This document shows, piece by piece, positions 36,801 through 44,411 of a DNA stretch of 64,000 nt. The first letter of the stretch is position 1, and every line of letters begins with the position of its first letter. The position numbers and the translations under genes are program-made. The stretch covers positions 3,750,354 through 3,814,353 of the forward strand of contig NZ_CP048878.1 in the NCBI RefSeq assembly GCF_011009015.1, given 5' to 3'. The DNA comes from Spartinivicinus ruber (GTDB lineage Bacteria; Pseudomonadota; Gammaproteobacteria; Pseudomonadales; Zooshikellaceae). A model generated the notes under the pieces. It saw only the letters and a list, made by a program, of their open reading frames with translations, ran no database searches and was not told the origin of the DNA.

Positions 36801-39800
36801 TCACAGTAACAGAGTTTACAGTTCTATCACTATAATTCACATGTCCTGCATTAAGTGCGTAACCTTTTCCTCCTGGCACCAAAATTACATACTGACTATG
36901 GGGTCCATTTTTATTTCTATAACTTGAACGTATAGGCTGATTCTGCCTCCATAAATGATTCACCACCGAAGGACTTTGCGTCAGCTTTTTATTAATAATG
37001 GTTAGCTTTGCAGACTCCTCTGTTAAATTAGACCAAGTATGAATGGCTGTTTTTGCCAGTTTATGCGGTTGTGTGGGTTCCCTGGTTTTATCCAGCCACA
37101 TACTGCTTAAGCTCGCATTATTGGTTACTGGCTGTTGGTCATAAACATTGACATGATTAATTAATTCATAGGATTGATTGGCAGGTTGGTTAATGGTTTC
37201 CAGTTGGGTTTTACCCATTAAGTAAGTGGGCGCCTGATTTAATAATTGTTGTACTTTGTCTACCGTTAAATTAGGCTGCTTATTTACATTGGGTTGCCCA
37301 GTTGAGTGTGACGCTAGCTGAACCGATCGCTTGTAGCGTAAAGTATCAATTAATTCCCCGACTGCATTATAGCGGCGTTCTGTCACCTGGCCTTGATCAT
37401 TGATTAAAAACCGCAACCTTCCGGCTTTATCAAATACTTGATAATTTGCTTGGGCAAGTGCTGCGTTAGCCTGAAGTTGCTGATTCACTGTTGCTGTGGT
37501 TAGTTCATTGTTATCAGCTGCAAAATTGTTTTCAGATAAAGTCATTTGATAACGTAACTGGGTTATTTCCTGGCCAAGCTCATCATAGTGGTACTCGGTA
37601 ATAAAGCCAGCAGCATCAAGCGTATATTGAACCCTTCCTAATTGATCATAAGTGAATTGTTGTATAGTTTTCGAATCAGTATTTTCTAATATTTCTGCAA
37701 ATTGCTCAGTGGTTAATTGGATTACTTGTTCACTGCTTAATGAGCCGCTACCAGTATTTAACTGAGCCAAATTTTGCTTAAATTGCTTTGTCGCAATTTT
37801 TTGGCCATTGTTGTTATATTGATATTCAGTAATATAACCTAACCCATCAATGGTAAAACGTACCTGACCGACCGCGTTGTAATAGGCTCGTGTTTCGGTG
37901 GTAATGGTTTGTTGATCTGATTCAATTGCTACTGATAATTGTTGAATTAATTCAGCGGTTGCGGGTACCGGTTTATCAGCAGGCCAATTGTTTTGATAAA
38001 CCCGGGTGTGGTTGACTTCACCTGCTGTGTTATAGGCAAATTGGGTGATTTTGCCGCCGGGTTCAATTTCAACAACCACACGGCCATCTTGGTCATAACG
38101 CCGATAGCTTATTCGATCCTCAACGGAAGAAGTCAGTAACTGTTTTATATTATCTGCTGACTGGCTCCAGTCAGTGGTATCCGCTAACGGTTGACTGTAT
38201 GCCCGCTGGCTGATTTTTTGGCCATTACTGTCGTATTCAGTGGTAACTACAGCACCAATAGGGTTAACCTGGATAGTTTCACGCCCCGCTTCGTCATACC
38301 AATAACGAGTTATACCACCATTAGCAGCGGTTTTAGCCACTAGTTGGTTATTAGCATTGTAGGTAAAGCGGGTGGTGAGTTTTAAGCCATTGGGGTCAAT
38401 AATGATTTTAATTAATCGTCCCTGATCATCGTATTGATGCTGAGTCTCTCTTACCCACCCCTTGGCATCCCCTTGCTTGATATTAACTTGATTACCTAAC
38501 CCGTCATATTGATATTCGGTTATTAATTCTAAACCCTCAGGATCAATAATGGTTTTTACCACTTGGTTATTACTGTCGTATTCAGTAACCGTCACTGTAC
38601 CTTTCGCATCAGTATGACGTACCCTATTACCCCGAGAATCATAAGCAAAGGTTTCCGTCAGTTGCTGGCCATTGGGGTTTTCTGTTGTTTTAGGATCAAC
38701 AATCCGGGTTAGCAACCGTCCTGCAGGATCATATTTTAAATCAGTCACCAAGCCTATAGATGAAGTGGTGCTGATTTTTTGCCCTGCTTGATTATAGTGT
38801 TGACTACTGACATGGCCTTCAGCATCCGTGGTTTTAATTAATTGCCCAGCCCCATTATATTGATAATGGGTTTCACTACCGTCTGGGGCTTTAACGGTAA
38901 TTTTTTCCCCATGCCGATTTAGCTGGGTTTCTGTAATTAACCCTTCAGGGGTGGTCACTTTCAGGGTTTGACCCTGGTTTACATAGGTAAATGTTGTGGT
39001 ATGGCCTAACGAGTCCGTTTTGCTCAACACCCGGCCAAAGGTATCATAAGTAGTATGGCTTTCCGCTCCAGTAGGGTCTATTGAGAGCAGTTGCCGCCCC
39101 AATCGATCATACTGAAACTGTTGGCTATGACCTAATGGACTGATTTTACCAATAACTCGGCCAAAAGCATCATACGCTTGTTGATGGGTCAATAACTCAG
39201 CCGAGCGATATTCCCCATCTTGCCATTGACCGTTGATTAACTGATGTTCAGCTATTTGTTGGCCTAATTTATCGTAGCTAAACTGACTGACTTGGGCCGT
39301 TTCAATATTACCTGCTTGATTTTGTTTAACGGCTTTTGCTAGTTGGGTTAACTGCCCAAACAAATTATATTGGCTCTCGGTACGATAGCCTTCACCATCA
39401 ATACGAGTATTCAGTAAACCTCTTTTGTCGTATAAATATTGACTTTTAACATCTTCTTCAGCTGCTAAAGCCATTATTAGCTGATTAAATTGCTGGGTAA
39501 CCAGACCACCGTTTAATTCCGGTAATTGAGTCGGTGCTAATTGGTTAGCGTAAATTCGTTGCTCAACCTTTTCACCAAAAGCGTTATATTGACAGGCTGT
39601 GACTTCACCTAAGGCATTAATGGTATGAGTCAACTGGTCTTTACGATTATAATAAAACCAGCTTCTGTGGCCATTGGCATCCAGGGTGGAAATACGTCGC
39701 CCAGTACGATCGTAACTATGTTGAGTAACACCCCCTAAAGCATTGGTTTCACTAATTAAATGGCCTAAGCTGTCGTATTTTTTTGCTGTAATACGGGTTT

Positions 39801-42800
39801 GGCTATTATCAGTTACTTCTCCTTGCTCATTCACCACTAAGCCTTTAGTGGTTGTGATTAATTTACCTTGAACATTATATTGGTAATGCGTAGTAAACCC
39901 TTGGTGGTTCGTTTCAGCAATTAATCGATTTTTAGCATCGTATTTATATCGAGTTATCCGTTCGTTACCATCGGCCAAGTTATTAATCATTACAATTAAT
40001 TGATCTTCCCCTGAGTCAAAACGCCCCGACAAGCCTTTGGTGCTATTTTTAGCCCAACCAGCTAAACGTGCTAAGGTTTCAGTGGTTAAAGCACCGCTAT
40101 AACGGGTTTGCTGGGTTTTATTCCCCACTTCATCATAAACCCAACTAGTGACATAACCTTCAGGATCAATTTGAGCAATCTCTCTGCCTAGACTGTCATA
40201 AAATAACCAAGTGGTTTGATCATTGGCATGTTGAGCGGGACGAATGCTATCTAACTGGAATAACGGGTTACCAGCCGTTAAATCGACGGCTCTAGTTGCA
40301 TACTGAGTTTTGCCTACTCGCTGACCACTGGCGTTATAAAAGAATTCGGTCAGATACCCTTCGGCATTTAAGCTGGCTAACCGATGGCCTGCGTTATTAT
40401 ACCAATGATAATTGACTAACTGAGCATTCGCTTGATGTTCCTGAGCCCATTGTTCTAGTCGTTTTAAATTAGGGGTAGTCTTTATATTAAGTGCTTGAGT
40501 ATAACGCCACTGACTTATTTCACGGCCAAGTGAATCAAACCGCCGTTCAATAACTAAACCTGCTCCATCAATACTAAAACGGATTTGGCCATTAGTGTCC
40601 AACACTTGATGGATAATACGGTCTTGCTCATTGATTTCACTTATTAGCTGGTCAATAGCAACCGTGCGAGTACCTGTTATCTGACCCTGCTGGTCTTTTT
40701 CTACTAATTGATTCAGCTGCTCAGCAGTCAAACGTTGAGCCAAATGTACCGTTTTAATTTTTTGCCCAGCTAGATTATAGAAATAACGGGTTACAGCACC
40801 TGTGGCATCAATTTCTGCAGCCAATTGCCCCCGCTGACTATACAACCGGTGTTGAATAGCGCCGCTTTGATTAATAGTCGCACTTAATCGGCCTTGCTTA
40901 TTATAAAAGAACTGTTGCTGACCATAGTGGATCGAGTTGTCTTCCGTCCCCTGCTGCCATTCGCTTATTCGCTGCCCTAAGCGATTAAATAATGAAAAGT
41001 GCTGTTTACCCGAAGCACTAGTGATTACCACCGTGGCTTGGGCATCTAAGTATTCGGTTTGAGTGGTTTGGCCCAGTTTATTGGTATAACTCAATAACCG
41101 GCCTAAACCATCATAACTGTATTGTTCAGTGAGCTTTTCATTTCGAGGGTCAACCGTTTTTATCAGTCGTCCCCATGGGTCATAAATATGTTGCTGAATA
41201 ATGGCTGTGGATAGTTCAGGGCTCTCATTTTGTAACCCCGTTTTCCCAGTCAGCTTTTCCCAGTTAAGCGTACGACTGATTTGGCCACGAAAATCCAACC
41301 ATTGTTCTTGACGACTAACCTGGCCTAATTGTTCTTGCTTATTTAGCCAGGCAATCAGCTGTTCAGTGGTTGGAGGGTTCTCTTGGCTGAATGTTGTTAA
41401 ATCAAAAGCAACATTGTGGTAAGTCAGCTTAATGATTTTATCTGCTTGATTAGCCGCTGGTTGTGGTATTTGATAGCGAGTTTCAGTGACTCCACCATTG
41501 CTATCAAGAACAAAACGCTCTCTGCCATATTCATCCCGCAACCAATAGCGGGTAATGGTTTGTTGTTCTGTTAAATACTGGGTTTCACTGAGTAACTGTT
41601 GATGAGTAGCAGAATAATTGCGTGTTGTTTTTTGCCCTAATGGATCAACCGCTTCAATTTGATTGCCCATAGCATCATAACGATACGTCCATTGGCGGCC
41701 AGTGCTGTCGCTTTTAGCAATTAAATTATCTGCCTCATCGTAAAGGTAATCTATTTGCAGTCGCTGACTTGATTCATTGGCAGGCATTTGCTGACGATTG
41801 ATACGGCCTTGTTCATCAAGCCATAAACTGGTTGTTTGGCCCGATTGCGTTTGCTGATCAACTACTTTAATAATATCGGTACGTTTAGCCTCATCATCAT
41901 AAACATACCGAGTAATTTGCGCATCAGCCCCTTCCCCCATAGTGACTTGACTAATGCGATAACGGGTATTGCCGCCCTCTATAACAGGATCATAAGCAAA
42001 GGCTATTTGGGTTTGATCACTTTGCTTAATCAAAGCAATACGGTTGCTGTCGCCTGTATAGTGATATTCTGTCGTATAGACATTACCATCAGCAATATCA
42101 TTATCTTCCGGGGTAAGATCAACATTAACCGCTATAAGGCGACCCAACCCATCATATTGATAACGAGTTCGAGTGGCTGTCAGCTCTCCTTGATCATCAG
42201 CTGGGTCATCATAAATAGTGGTTACTGACTTTAAACGGCTATCGTCGTAAGCCAGTCGTAAGGTTTGCCCGGAAGCATCAATAATCGTTGCTACCTGACC
42301 TGCCTCGTTATATTGAATTTTGCTAGAACGACCTAATACATCCGCTATAGCCGTTAAGCGGCCAATGCCTTGTTGCCAGTTATAATGCTCTTGTCGCTGA
42401 CTGCTGCCTTCAACCCAAGTCCACTGCTGCTTACTGCTATCAAATTGTAAGCTGTCATGAGCCCCTGCACCATCACTGCTAATATACAGCTTGCGTTGTT
42501 CATCATAATGATAAAGGGCTTCATGACCATCACTGTGCACGCGAATAATACTACTGCCGGCTTTATTCACTTCGCCAGTTAAACTATGCAGCGATTGGTT
42601 AAACGAATAGTAAAACCCTGCCTGATTATTCAGCTGCCCCTGACTGTTATAAGTACGTACCAGCTGGCTATCAATACCATTGGCTTTTAGCCACTCGTCC
42701 TGATGCTGAATAACCAGATTACCTGTACTGGCATTAACGCTAATACGCGCTTTACCCTGGCCAAATTCACTCGCTCCACCTGCCTGAGTCAGTGTATTGT

Positions 42801-42840
42801 TAAATAAACCTAAACCTTCACCAGCAATAACCGCTACCAT
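24826..42840 (-). CDS. Giant RHS/YD-repeat protein with LysM domain and C-terminal toxin-like tip
   Basis: The 6004-residue product starts at the ATG at 42840 (MVAVIAG), eight bases after GGAGAAG; a start at 42870 adds ten residues. No signal peptide is seen. YD repeats of the type YDxxGRLxxxxxxxG fill about residues 180-1880 and 3110-5110. Between them lies a non-YD block (about 1900-3100) with an internal tandem duplication of about 640 residues. A second non-YD beta-rich insert lies near 4207-4475. A LysM domain (YTIQKGDTLQSIALALWGD) is near 5200, then a Gly/Ala-rich hydrophobic segment near 5285-5335. The last 165 residues (about 5840-6004) hold a distinct tip with HEWLMVREMEKVKSWG. RHS shells encapsulate such tips. 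An immunity gene follows. Confidence 0.9.
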   Translation of the reverse strand: MVAVIAGEGLGLFNNTLTQAGGASEFGQGKARISVNASTGNLVIQHQDEWLKANGIDSQLVRTYNSQGQLNNQAGFYYSFNQSLHSLTGEVNKAGSSIIRVHSDGHEALYHYDEQRKLYISSDGAGAHDSLQFDSSKQQWTWVEGSSQRQEHYNWQQGIGRLTAIADVLGRSSKIQYNEAGQVATIIDASGQTLRLAYDDSRLKSVTTIYDDPADDQGELTATRTRYQYDGLGRLIAVNVDLTPEDNDIADGNVYTTEYHYTGDSNRIALIKQSDQTQIAFAYDPVIEGGNTRYRISQVTMGEGADAQITRYVYDDEAKRTDIIKVVDQQTQSGQTTSLWLDEQGRINRQQMPANESSQRLQIDYLYDEADNLIAKSDSTGRQWTYRYDAMGNQIEAVDPLGQKTTRNYSATHQQLLSETQYLTEQQTITRYWLRDEYGRERFVLDSNGGVTETRYQIPQPAANQADKIIKLTYHNVAFDLTTFSQENPPTTEQLIAWLNKQEQLGQVSRQEQWLDFRGQISRTLNWEKLTGKTGLQNESPELSTAIIQQHIYDPWGRLIKTVDPRNEKLTEQYSYDGLGRLLSYTNKLGQTTQTEYLDAQATVVITSASGKQHFSLFNRLGQRISEWQQGTEDNSIHYGQQQFFYNKQGRLSATINQSGAIQHRLYSQRGQLAAEIDATGAVTRYFYNLAGQKIKTVHLAQRLTAEQLNQLVEKDQQGQITGTRTVAIDQLISEINEQDRIIHQVLDTNGQIRFSIDGAGLVIERRFDSLGREISQWRYTQALNIKTTPNLKRLEQWAQEHQANAQLVNYHWYNNAGHRLASLNAEGYLTEFFYNASGQRVGKTQYATRAVDLTAGNPLFQLDSIRPAQHANDQTTWLFYDSLGREIAQIDPEGYVTSWVYDEVGNKTQQTRYSGALTTETLARLAGWAKNSTKGLSGRFDSGEDQLIVMINNLADGNERITRYKYDAKNRLIAETNHQGFTTHYQYNVQGKLITTTKGLVVNEQGEVTDNSQTRITAKKYDSLGHLISETNALGGVTQHSYDRTGRRISTLDANGHRSWFYYNRKDQLTHTINALGEVTACQYNAFGEKVEQRIYANQLAPTQLPELNGGLVTQQFNQLIMALAAEEDVKSQYLYDKRGLLNTRIDGEGYRTESQYNLFGQLTQLAKAVKQNQAGNIETAQVSQFSYDKLGQQIAEHQLINGQWQDGEYRSAELLTHQQAYDAFGRVIGKISPLGHSQQFQYDRLGRQLLSIDPTGAESHTTYDTFGRVLSKTDSLGHTTTFTYVNQGQTLKVTTPEGLITETQLNRHGEKITVKAPDGSETHYQYNGAGQLIKTTDAEGHVSSQHYNQAGQKISTTSSIGLVTDLKYDPAGRLLTRIVDPKTTENPNGQQLTETFAYDSRGNRVRHTDAKGTVTVTEYDSNNQVVKTIIDPEGLELITEYQYDGLGNQVNIKQGDAKGWVRETQHQYDDQGRLIKIIIDPNGLKLTTRFTYNANNQLVAKTAANGGITRYWYDEAGRETIQVNPIGAVVTTEYDSNGQKISQRAYSQPLADTTDWSQSADNIKQLLTSSVEDRISYRRYDQDGRVVVEIEPGGKITQFAYNTAGEVNHTRVYQNNWPADKPVPATAELIQQLSVAIESDQQTITTETRAYYNAVGQVRFTIDGLGYITEYQYNNNGQKIATKQFKQNLAQLNTGSGSLSSEQVIQLTTEQFAEILENTDSKTIQQFTYDQLGRVQYTLDAAGFITEYHYDELGQEITQLRYQMTLSENNFAADNNELTTATVNQQLQANAALAQANYQVFDKAGRLRFLINDQGQVTERRYNAVGELIDTLRYKRSVQLASHSTGQPNVNKQPNLTVDKVQQLLNQAPTYLMGKTQLETINQPANQSYELINHVNVYDQQPVTNNASLSSMWLDKTREPTQPHKLAKTAIHTWSNLTEESAKLTIINKKLTQSPSVVNHLWRQNQPIRSSYRNKNGPHSQYVILVPGGKGYALNAGHVNYSDRTVNSVTVNLFDKDGHKVSSTSTPVGGQSGYNYTNDGDNYCNKYWITPKNWAGQANLISGDLPAGEYRAEVIVTDSIKARGYKCREPGDGDGRWSRVTNLNLVIGTILEPTIIKWPVSQEPEDTTAKFYYREKGFSGSFIEKVVTTDGDQLSVTLNKAVLGEIEYRVEYVNTAGEVVKQAEGIFLSEDNQTTETDTIFISGGEWAEPTTEGTALTDYLSALDGAEVKQINAKVFDANTGELVTEAVSHPGYIFQQQGIYQGTVNLAIGQPLADGQYTIELEILYKDTNRAPTTDKFYYEMGQQASQRQQLTWQPTNQALANAVSVEFNYRLAKSVEEDSETAWQTVTVNKEITTAANQLSVEIPTKQLALNSNYELAINYRDQQGRLIGTATGQWQAGANQDQLQLKEIYNQRVAMQQQGLAARGLLEADKLINALSVTAVITNSQGEVVNGSEPVKTEFINPATLQTPINLWLGETPLAGEYQIKLTYHYQDGTTTVDTKSLTLGNNTQQLPVTKIALPHQTSVEKVLWRELVIDNNQYAEAKSLWQPDIRQPDQLFDLVRTALYTWSDQIVEPVKLTLINKTLTQSPSVVNYLWRQNQSVKNIGSNSYRNPNTNLVLIPGHKGFALKPGYVSYNDRTISSITINLYDRNGIQISTTATPVGGEYTESWNQDGDIRKRRHWVTPHNWSGQANLIGGDLNPGKYQASVIVRDNTRVDGDGKWSRTTNLDLVIGTVLEPTIINWPTTQQPEDTTVKFYYKAKGATNDFIEKTVNKENDQFTVSLDQAVLGELAYKIEYINTAGEVVKSATGTVLSEDNKTANFSSEFISGQHRADNTVGTSIKNYPINLPDVEVQQINAKVYDVVTGNLVSEVNTHPTYIAEVLGQYQGEVNLSVGSPLADGRYRVKLQAEDRSGVVHSLEPFIYEIGQQDQSLQIITWPLADMPLPEGVTWQAQIKLADTNQGWTTVPVTQVGESWQLNIPSQQLKPGLHYQLQITQLQPLTASEETSQDNITRQANIRFIAANDQPLSLTFAPIEKVEPAWQTATVTGETNAQQLQFIDLATGDYQVKLTLKGIGEVNGELQVTDQGASLMLPELNAEANAQHSRQVRDSAGRVLYSIDAEGYVTEYQRNGLGQAIKTIQYATAIDFTAAELVNKPLTPQLIKQQLAAQSVSDHALDNMTAVNYDLAGNKQLTQVKATGEADQYWQETYQNNAFGERTNVTDANGDRQYFAYDQAGRVVRELKAIDKTNGQLTAYEYDSQGHKTAVTEYLGPVSLANGAGQPIDANAEARVTHYRYDANSQLIAQLGPDFDNDPAVKIRYEYDSSGNRIAQVEFAGAETRRTEWQYNTLNQKISETRGVGTAVETTTRYQYDSLGNLTATIDPRGIELTETNSNWAKAERMRLGYGDKLAAQLTEQEITTLLGQYTKTAQWDSTGNQVRQIDAAGNTIRSQYDAAGNLIKAIDGRGFIRHFYYDNNNRLMLEIDSEGYATETRYNANNKVTAQIRYQASLKDQRFDEFSDPQQLIQQLQAKGIHHQTLYRYDNLDRLITKGDGQFEERYQYDGVGNRIAVTDKNGHTTRYEFNAVGQQTKMITPEVRVVNAKGEVINQQLVTEYHFDGFGRKVRQVEAANTDQVRTTEYVYDAHDRVLEEIQQARWVGGELSGAEEKPVIKRRYDSAGQLLSETDGAGNTTYHYYDALGREVATVSPLMVLTKYVYDSAGNKIAQRVYDQPLTEQVTVDVKPQAAADATYRETHFRFNGLNQQVATLSQQALFFKEGATLPGQQMTKQLYDANGNLVKAIDGNGNTQYRFYDGRNLPVISVDATGYVVKSRYDSAGNIIEQTQYAELLPTTFFSKEISEYTTVAELTAQLKPSAQDRITQYRYDALNRKVEERVLNVAYGQVNDQGQFNQGKATAVTRYEYDGLGHVTAIYKGGESSQDGENTTGEVLPGGETSLLQYDALGRQTLVRQATYLNEKGQSVAPTETQYYDGLGNVAIKVKEAADGKALDYHLSDQDQVERFEYDAAGLLRRTSNPTHAEVRYDYNLAGQIITKHELRTQFEDGVTPIATYYEYDQLGREIAKQDAVGDRYETVYNSHGEIIEKRVNGKQHQFYQYDQLGRLTLTNEGNGTPRFFGYDQNGNVTLEVAAANENLTIDSLQDLFNQQKPIQELADLSVTVNRYDARNQLTAVIKPEISTEHFAEELGENTEIIPGKPFQRGGAFIEGGEQFNISFTLHARGRRSNWPQVHYNLYPVNFSWQGLDGYQGNLKVDWQSGFKSGHGGSKTFSANNGMGAIQLAGGGVSRRASATSIFNDGLTYKLKVSRQNDASDWSTLLDTRGRYQWEGVAPSPGGGGTDVQVKSHQLPRRLVLTDQPRDASRVRLYYRPATGVDYGSQEYQEENYNPALYTHYIDGALAKRTGSNSRWVLDLSHAPGMEKGRDYEYYYEVLDSKGRLANRGEGQIDYNGTDNTTVSHHHTGRPKVVHKTLGYILSNTSQLTQHAVHKKQRFNAFGEIAATTDGRGNTTHFEYSSLGKLTLKQDPEVSATHSNGFIEKLNPQTQFHYDLLGRQVGTTDANGHTNTQRWVADKVLGEYHADGGQKTYQYDGFGNKLAETNEIGQTTRYQYDKSGNLIKLDRVGDNDERYEYDETGQRIARFINRFNEHGEMLKETYQYDGVGRVIQHVSFGGKATRYNYHFQGNIGSAVYNPVEDQYTTDDTQAVGGWVKITTNPDGKTLIDHHDLFGRIRYHQDMGGRKTWYDYNQAGWLINQRGDTVIGNDKKFDQEIHYSYYKDGYIKAIADHGIGSLAEFKYDENGNLIFEGYRIQNPYNGYAEEYTQRSRVSYDALNRISRIIDDKYDVRYEYDSVGNRRRVFSRYLQVNGHLDSQDFWYDYDSMNRFVITQGQLNGNRAKTKEATSSQVVRGTTGYDITYNSIGQRISATKGKVKETYTYGSDGFLEQTFINLDINQTQGIGQLRAKRVNDAIGNTLEYVEYSASGAVTRHLVNQYNSDNQKTQQTKKHDDNKYTQYFYDDAGNMSYSQDYGDSTNIKTTYAYEYWDNYKRKEIKVKATTDQKLAYKWQPGFSQFEYDVNGHTVRALDDYNARHFDYIANHKGQILRRIEKGEGYVKTHQFYFINGVGIGDVGDDGPSYTDYATQLAVNQGQQRVPDRITPVYSADFDANYIPISENYPAQTPGSYTIQKGDTLQSIALALWGDSSLWFLLADANGLDPTESLKAGMVLTVPNKVTNIHNNSNTFRPYDPGIALGDVGPTLPDAPPPPGVNGGCGAAGFIIMIVVVAVAIWTGGAALSLVNNPGFWAYVGAGAAGAAAGNAAGQLAGMALGVQDSFSFSQVAKAGLQGAVSAGITQGLSAGIDGLAAGESLGSISWIKSAAASVSSTFKQYQGLQQAVGSVLNQAVGKAVGWQDKINWQGVAASGVAGAVKNHFDINPSQENPGSPDHINAVLIDQGVAAVVYGKDFNWQNAAANVIGTGIGVGIAQQYSIGREPTRQGRLEIEVTDQDVEDVIANIGKPSAEKSLQAGLALALNKGVYSDGIKVAGANTLSFEQIQAAAAKDDRIQLVNGEWMLVNDEYTPFIDPTLEELQSRYLAYRNSQFSQSSKNAEPFRKGAFRAIDEAVSPWTDVFKTLFFNPQLAFETVINTPYWLASQAYGAWQGTASRLQLYVDTNGDALKDDYLTGMNYLSGLSEGAYVGAITGDGYQFTSNALELGGILGLGYSGRALTTTRVLPDNRYAGEFSNLDFINSSVESTFGFRFQTPYEFQAGTFNMGFDPTKFRSPFTSSIDVNDYLDVQDSIGALEHLELDIPTPIGLAPAAYIAPIEVRSLNELLPNGRIPTVRQGFNEWFDGLSVEELRLITSDTKRYDDVADRIRNGGSKHEWLMVREMEKVKSWGVPMDEVHRFTTNTLDLKWKHPLTGAPGAHTVIVNGRKQSGPGSKAFHIQLQKLIQQSETLDDYNKGVTQLRDLWSIDPMLLPSLPKAKR

Positions 42841-43613
42841 TTTTATTACTTCTCCATTCTTATACAACAAGTACGGTTAAGTTGTGTTCAACAACTTTTC
42901 AAAGTCTCTATTAGTTATATCCAAGCTTTTCAGGAAAACGTAAAATTTTTTTTCGAAAAAATTTATATGAGAGGAAATTGCTCATAACACAAACAAAACA
43001 CAGATCATGCCGTTTGCTTTTTATTCAATATTAGTTGAGCCTGAATAATAGGAGTTTAATAGTATACCAATTACTCTCTAGCTTGATTTTCAGGAAAACC
43101 ATTAATTGATACCATAGTACTTACATCTTCATCAACGGGAAGTATGTTTACTTAAAAGTCAAAATTAAAGTGCTTGATTGCCCCTAACATTGAAACAAGG
43201 GCACTTTAAATATTTCATTGCTAACTAATTTCTCCACCCATAAAAACATTTACTCGATTACGTCAAATTATTTATTAATAATCGCTAAATAATTATTTTT
43301 TATCTTTAATTTAATTTTATATATTAAACCCCATATCCTGCTCTCAAAAGGCAAAGCTTTAAATAAAAGTAAATTATCACTCAATATAATAGTTACCACT
43401 CACATTATAAATAATTACAAAAAATTCATAATTACTGGTTTAAATCAGCAATTTAATTAGGTACCATTAGCCTGCCAATTACCCCTGAGTACGCTGTACA
43501 GGATAATAATTAATAACGTTAAATTTCGGCTTATGCGTACTAGTTTTACCCTTGTTTGGGATTAGCAGTTGGTTGCTAACTTGCCGAAAAATAAACGGGA
43601 TATGGAGATTTCA
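42841..43613. other. Long AT-rich intergenic region upstream of the RHS gene
   Basis: The region lies between the divergent RHS and DUF4360 genes and holds both promoters. It contains a near-palindromic A/T tract around TTTCGAAA (42948-42962) about 100 bases before the RHS start, and a hairpin TTAAAGTGC (43165-43173) / GCACTTTAA (43201-43209) whose loop holds a further short CTTG/CAAG pairing. No gene was recognised. Confidence 0.45.
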
Positions 43614-44270
43614 ATGACCCAACTAAAAAAAACGCTTTTAGCTTCTGCTGTTTGTTTGCTAACTACTGGTACTTTATCTTCAACCTTATCCGCTGAAACC
43701 GTCGTTGATGATTCAGTTCATTTAGACTTAGCACAAGTCACCATTAAAAGCATTCAAAGCTCCGGTACTGGTTGCCCAAATGGCACTGTATCAAGCACTG
43801 TAGCCCCCGATGGTAAGTCTTTCGTTTTAGGTTTTGATGAGTATATTGCTGAAGCTGGCCCAGGGATTCCTAGACGTGAAAACCGCAAAGCCTGTAATTT
43901 AACAGTCGTACTAAAAATCCCTAATGGCTATGCTTATACAATAGCTGATGTTAACTATCGTGGCTATGCGGACCTGGACCGTAACGTTGAAGCCATGCAA
44001 AAGTCGACTTATTTCTTTGCAGGCAACGCAAGAGAAGCTGCCCTTCGTTCTACGTTTAAAGGACCTATTTCTAAAGACTATACTATTAGTGACCGGTTAG
44101 GCATCAGCAGTCTAGTTTGGTCATCTTGTAATGCTACTGCACCAGTTGTCATTAAAACTGAAATTAAAGTGGACAACAAACGGGCAAGAAGAAGCAGTGG
44201 TTTAATTACTACTGACACTATCGATGGTAAGTTAACCCATCGTTATGGTTTAATGTTTAGAAGGTGCTAA
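43614..44270 (+). CDS. Secreted DUF4360-family protein
   Basis: The ATG at 43614 has GGAG seven bases upstream and begins a clean signal peptide (about 1-27, ending SAETV); upstream in-frame residues are unlikely to be made. The 218-residue product follows the DUF4360 pattern: SSGTGCPNGTVSSTVAPDGKS, an FDEYIAEAGP segment, a RKACNLTVVLKIPNGY strand and a NYRGYADLD turn, with paired cysteines including the C-terminal residue. The family is secreted, common in fungi and some bacteria, and of unknown function. It is transcribed alone and has a clear terminator. Confidence 0.8.
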   Translation: MTQLKKTLLASAVCLLTTGTLSSTLSAETVVDDSVHLDLAQVTIKSIQSSGTGCPNGTVSSTVAPDGKSFVLGFDEYIAEAGPGIPRRENRKACNLTVVLKIPNGYAYTIADVNYRGYADLDRNVEAMQKSTYFFAGNAREAALRSTFKGPISKDYTISDRLGISSLVWSSCNATAPVVIKTEIKVDNKRARRSSGLITTDTIDGKLTHRYGLMFRRC

Positions 44271-44299
44271 TTTAATATAGCCTACAAAACATTAACTAG

Positions 44300-44330
44300 C
44301 CGGATAGTTTACTTAATAGTAGCTATCCGG
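44300..44330 (+). terminator. Rho-independent terminator of the DUF4360 gene
   Basis: CCGGATAG (44300-44307) pairs with CTATCCGG (44323-44330) over a 15-base loop, and a T-rich stretch follows. It lies 30 bases after the stop codon. Confidence 0.7.
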
Positions 44331-44351
44331 TTATTTATATTTTTAACGAAC

Positions 44352-44398
44352 ACAAAAAAAGCTGCTTACCAAAAATTGATAAACAGCTCTGTTTTTTT
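44352..44398. terminator. Bidirectional terminator between convergent genes
   Basis: AGCTG (44360-44364) and CAGCT (44384-44388) form the base of a stem with further pairing inside. An A-run precedes it and a seven-T run follows on the plus strand, so it works in both directions. It should end the Gln-rich protein gene on the minus strand. Confidence 0.7.
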
Positions 44399-44411
44399 AG
44401 TAAGCTAGTTT

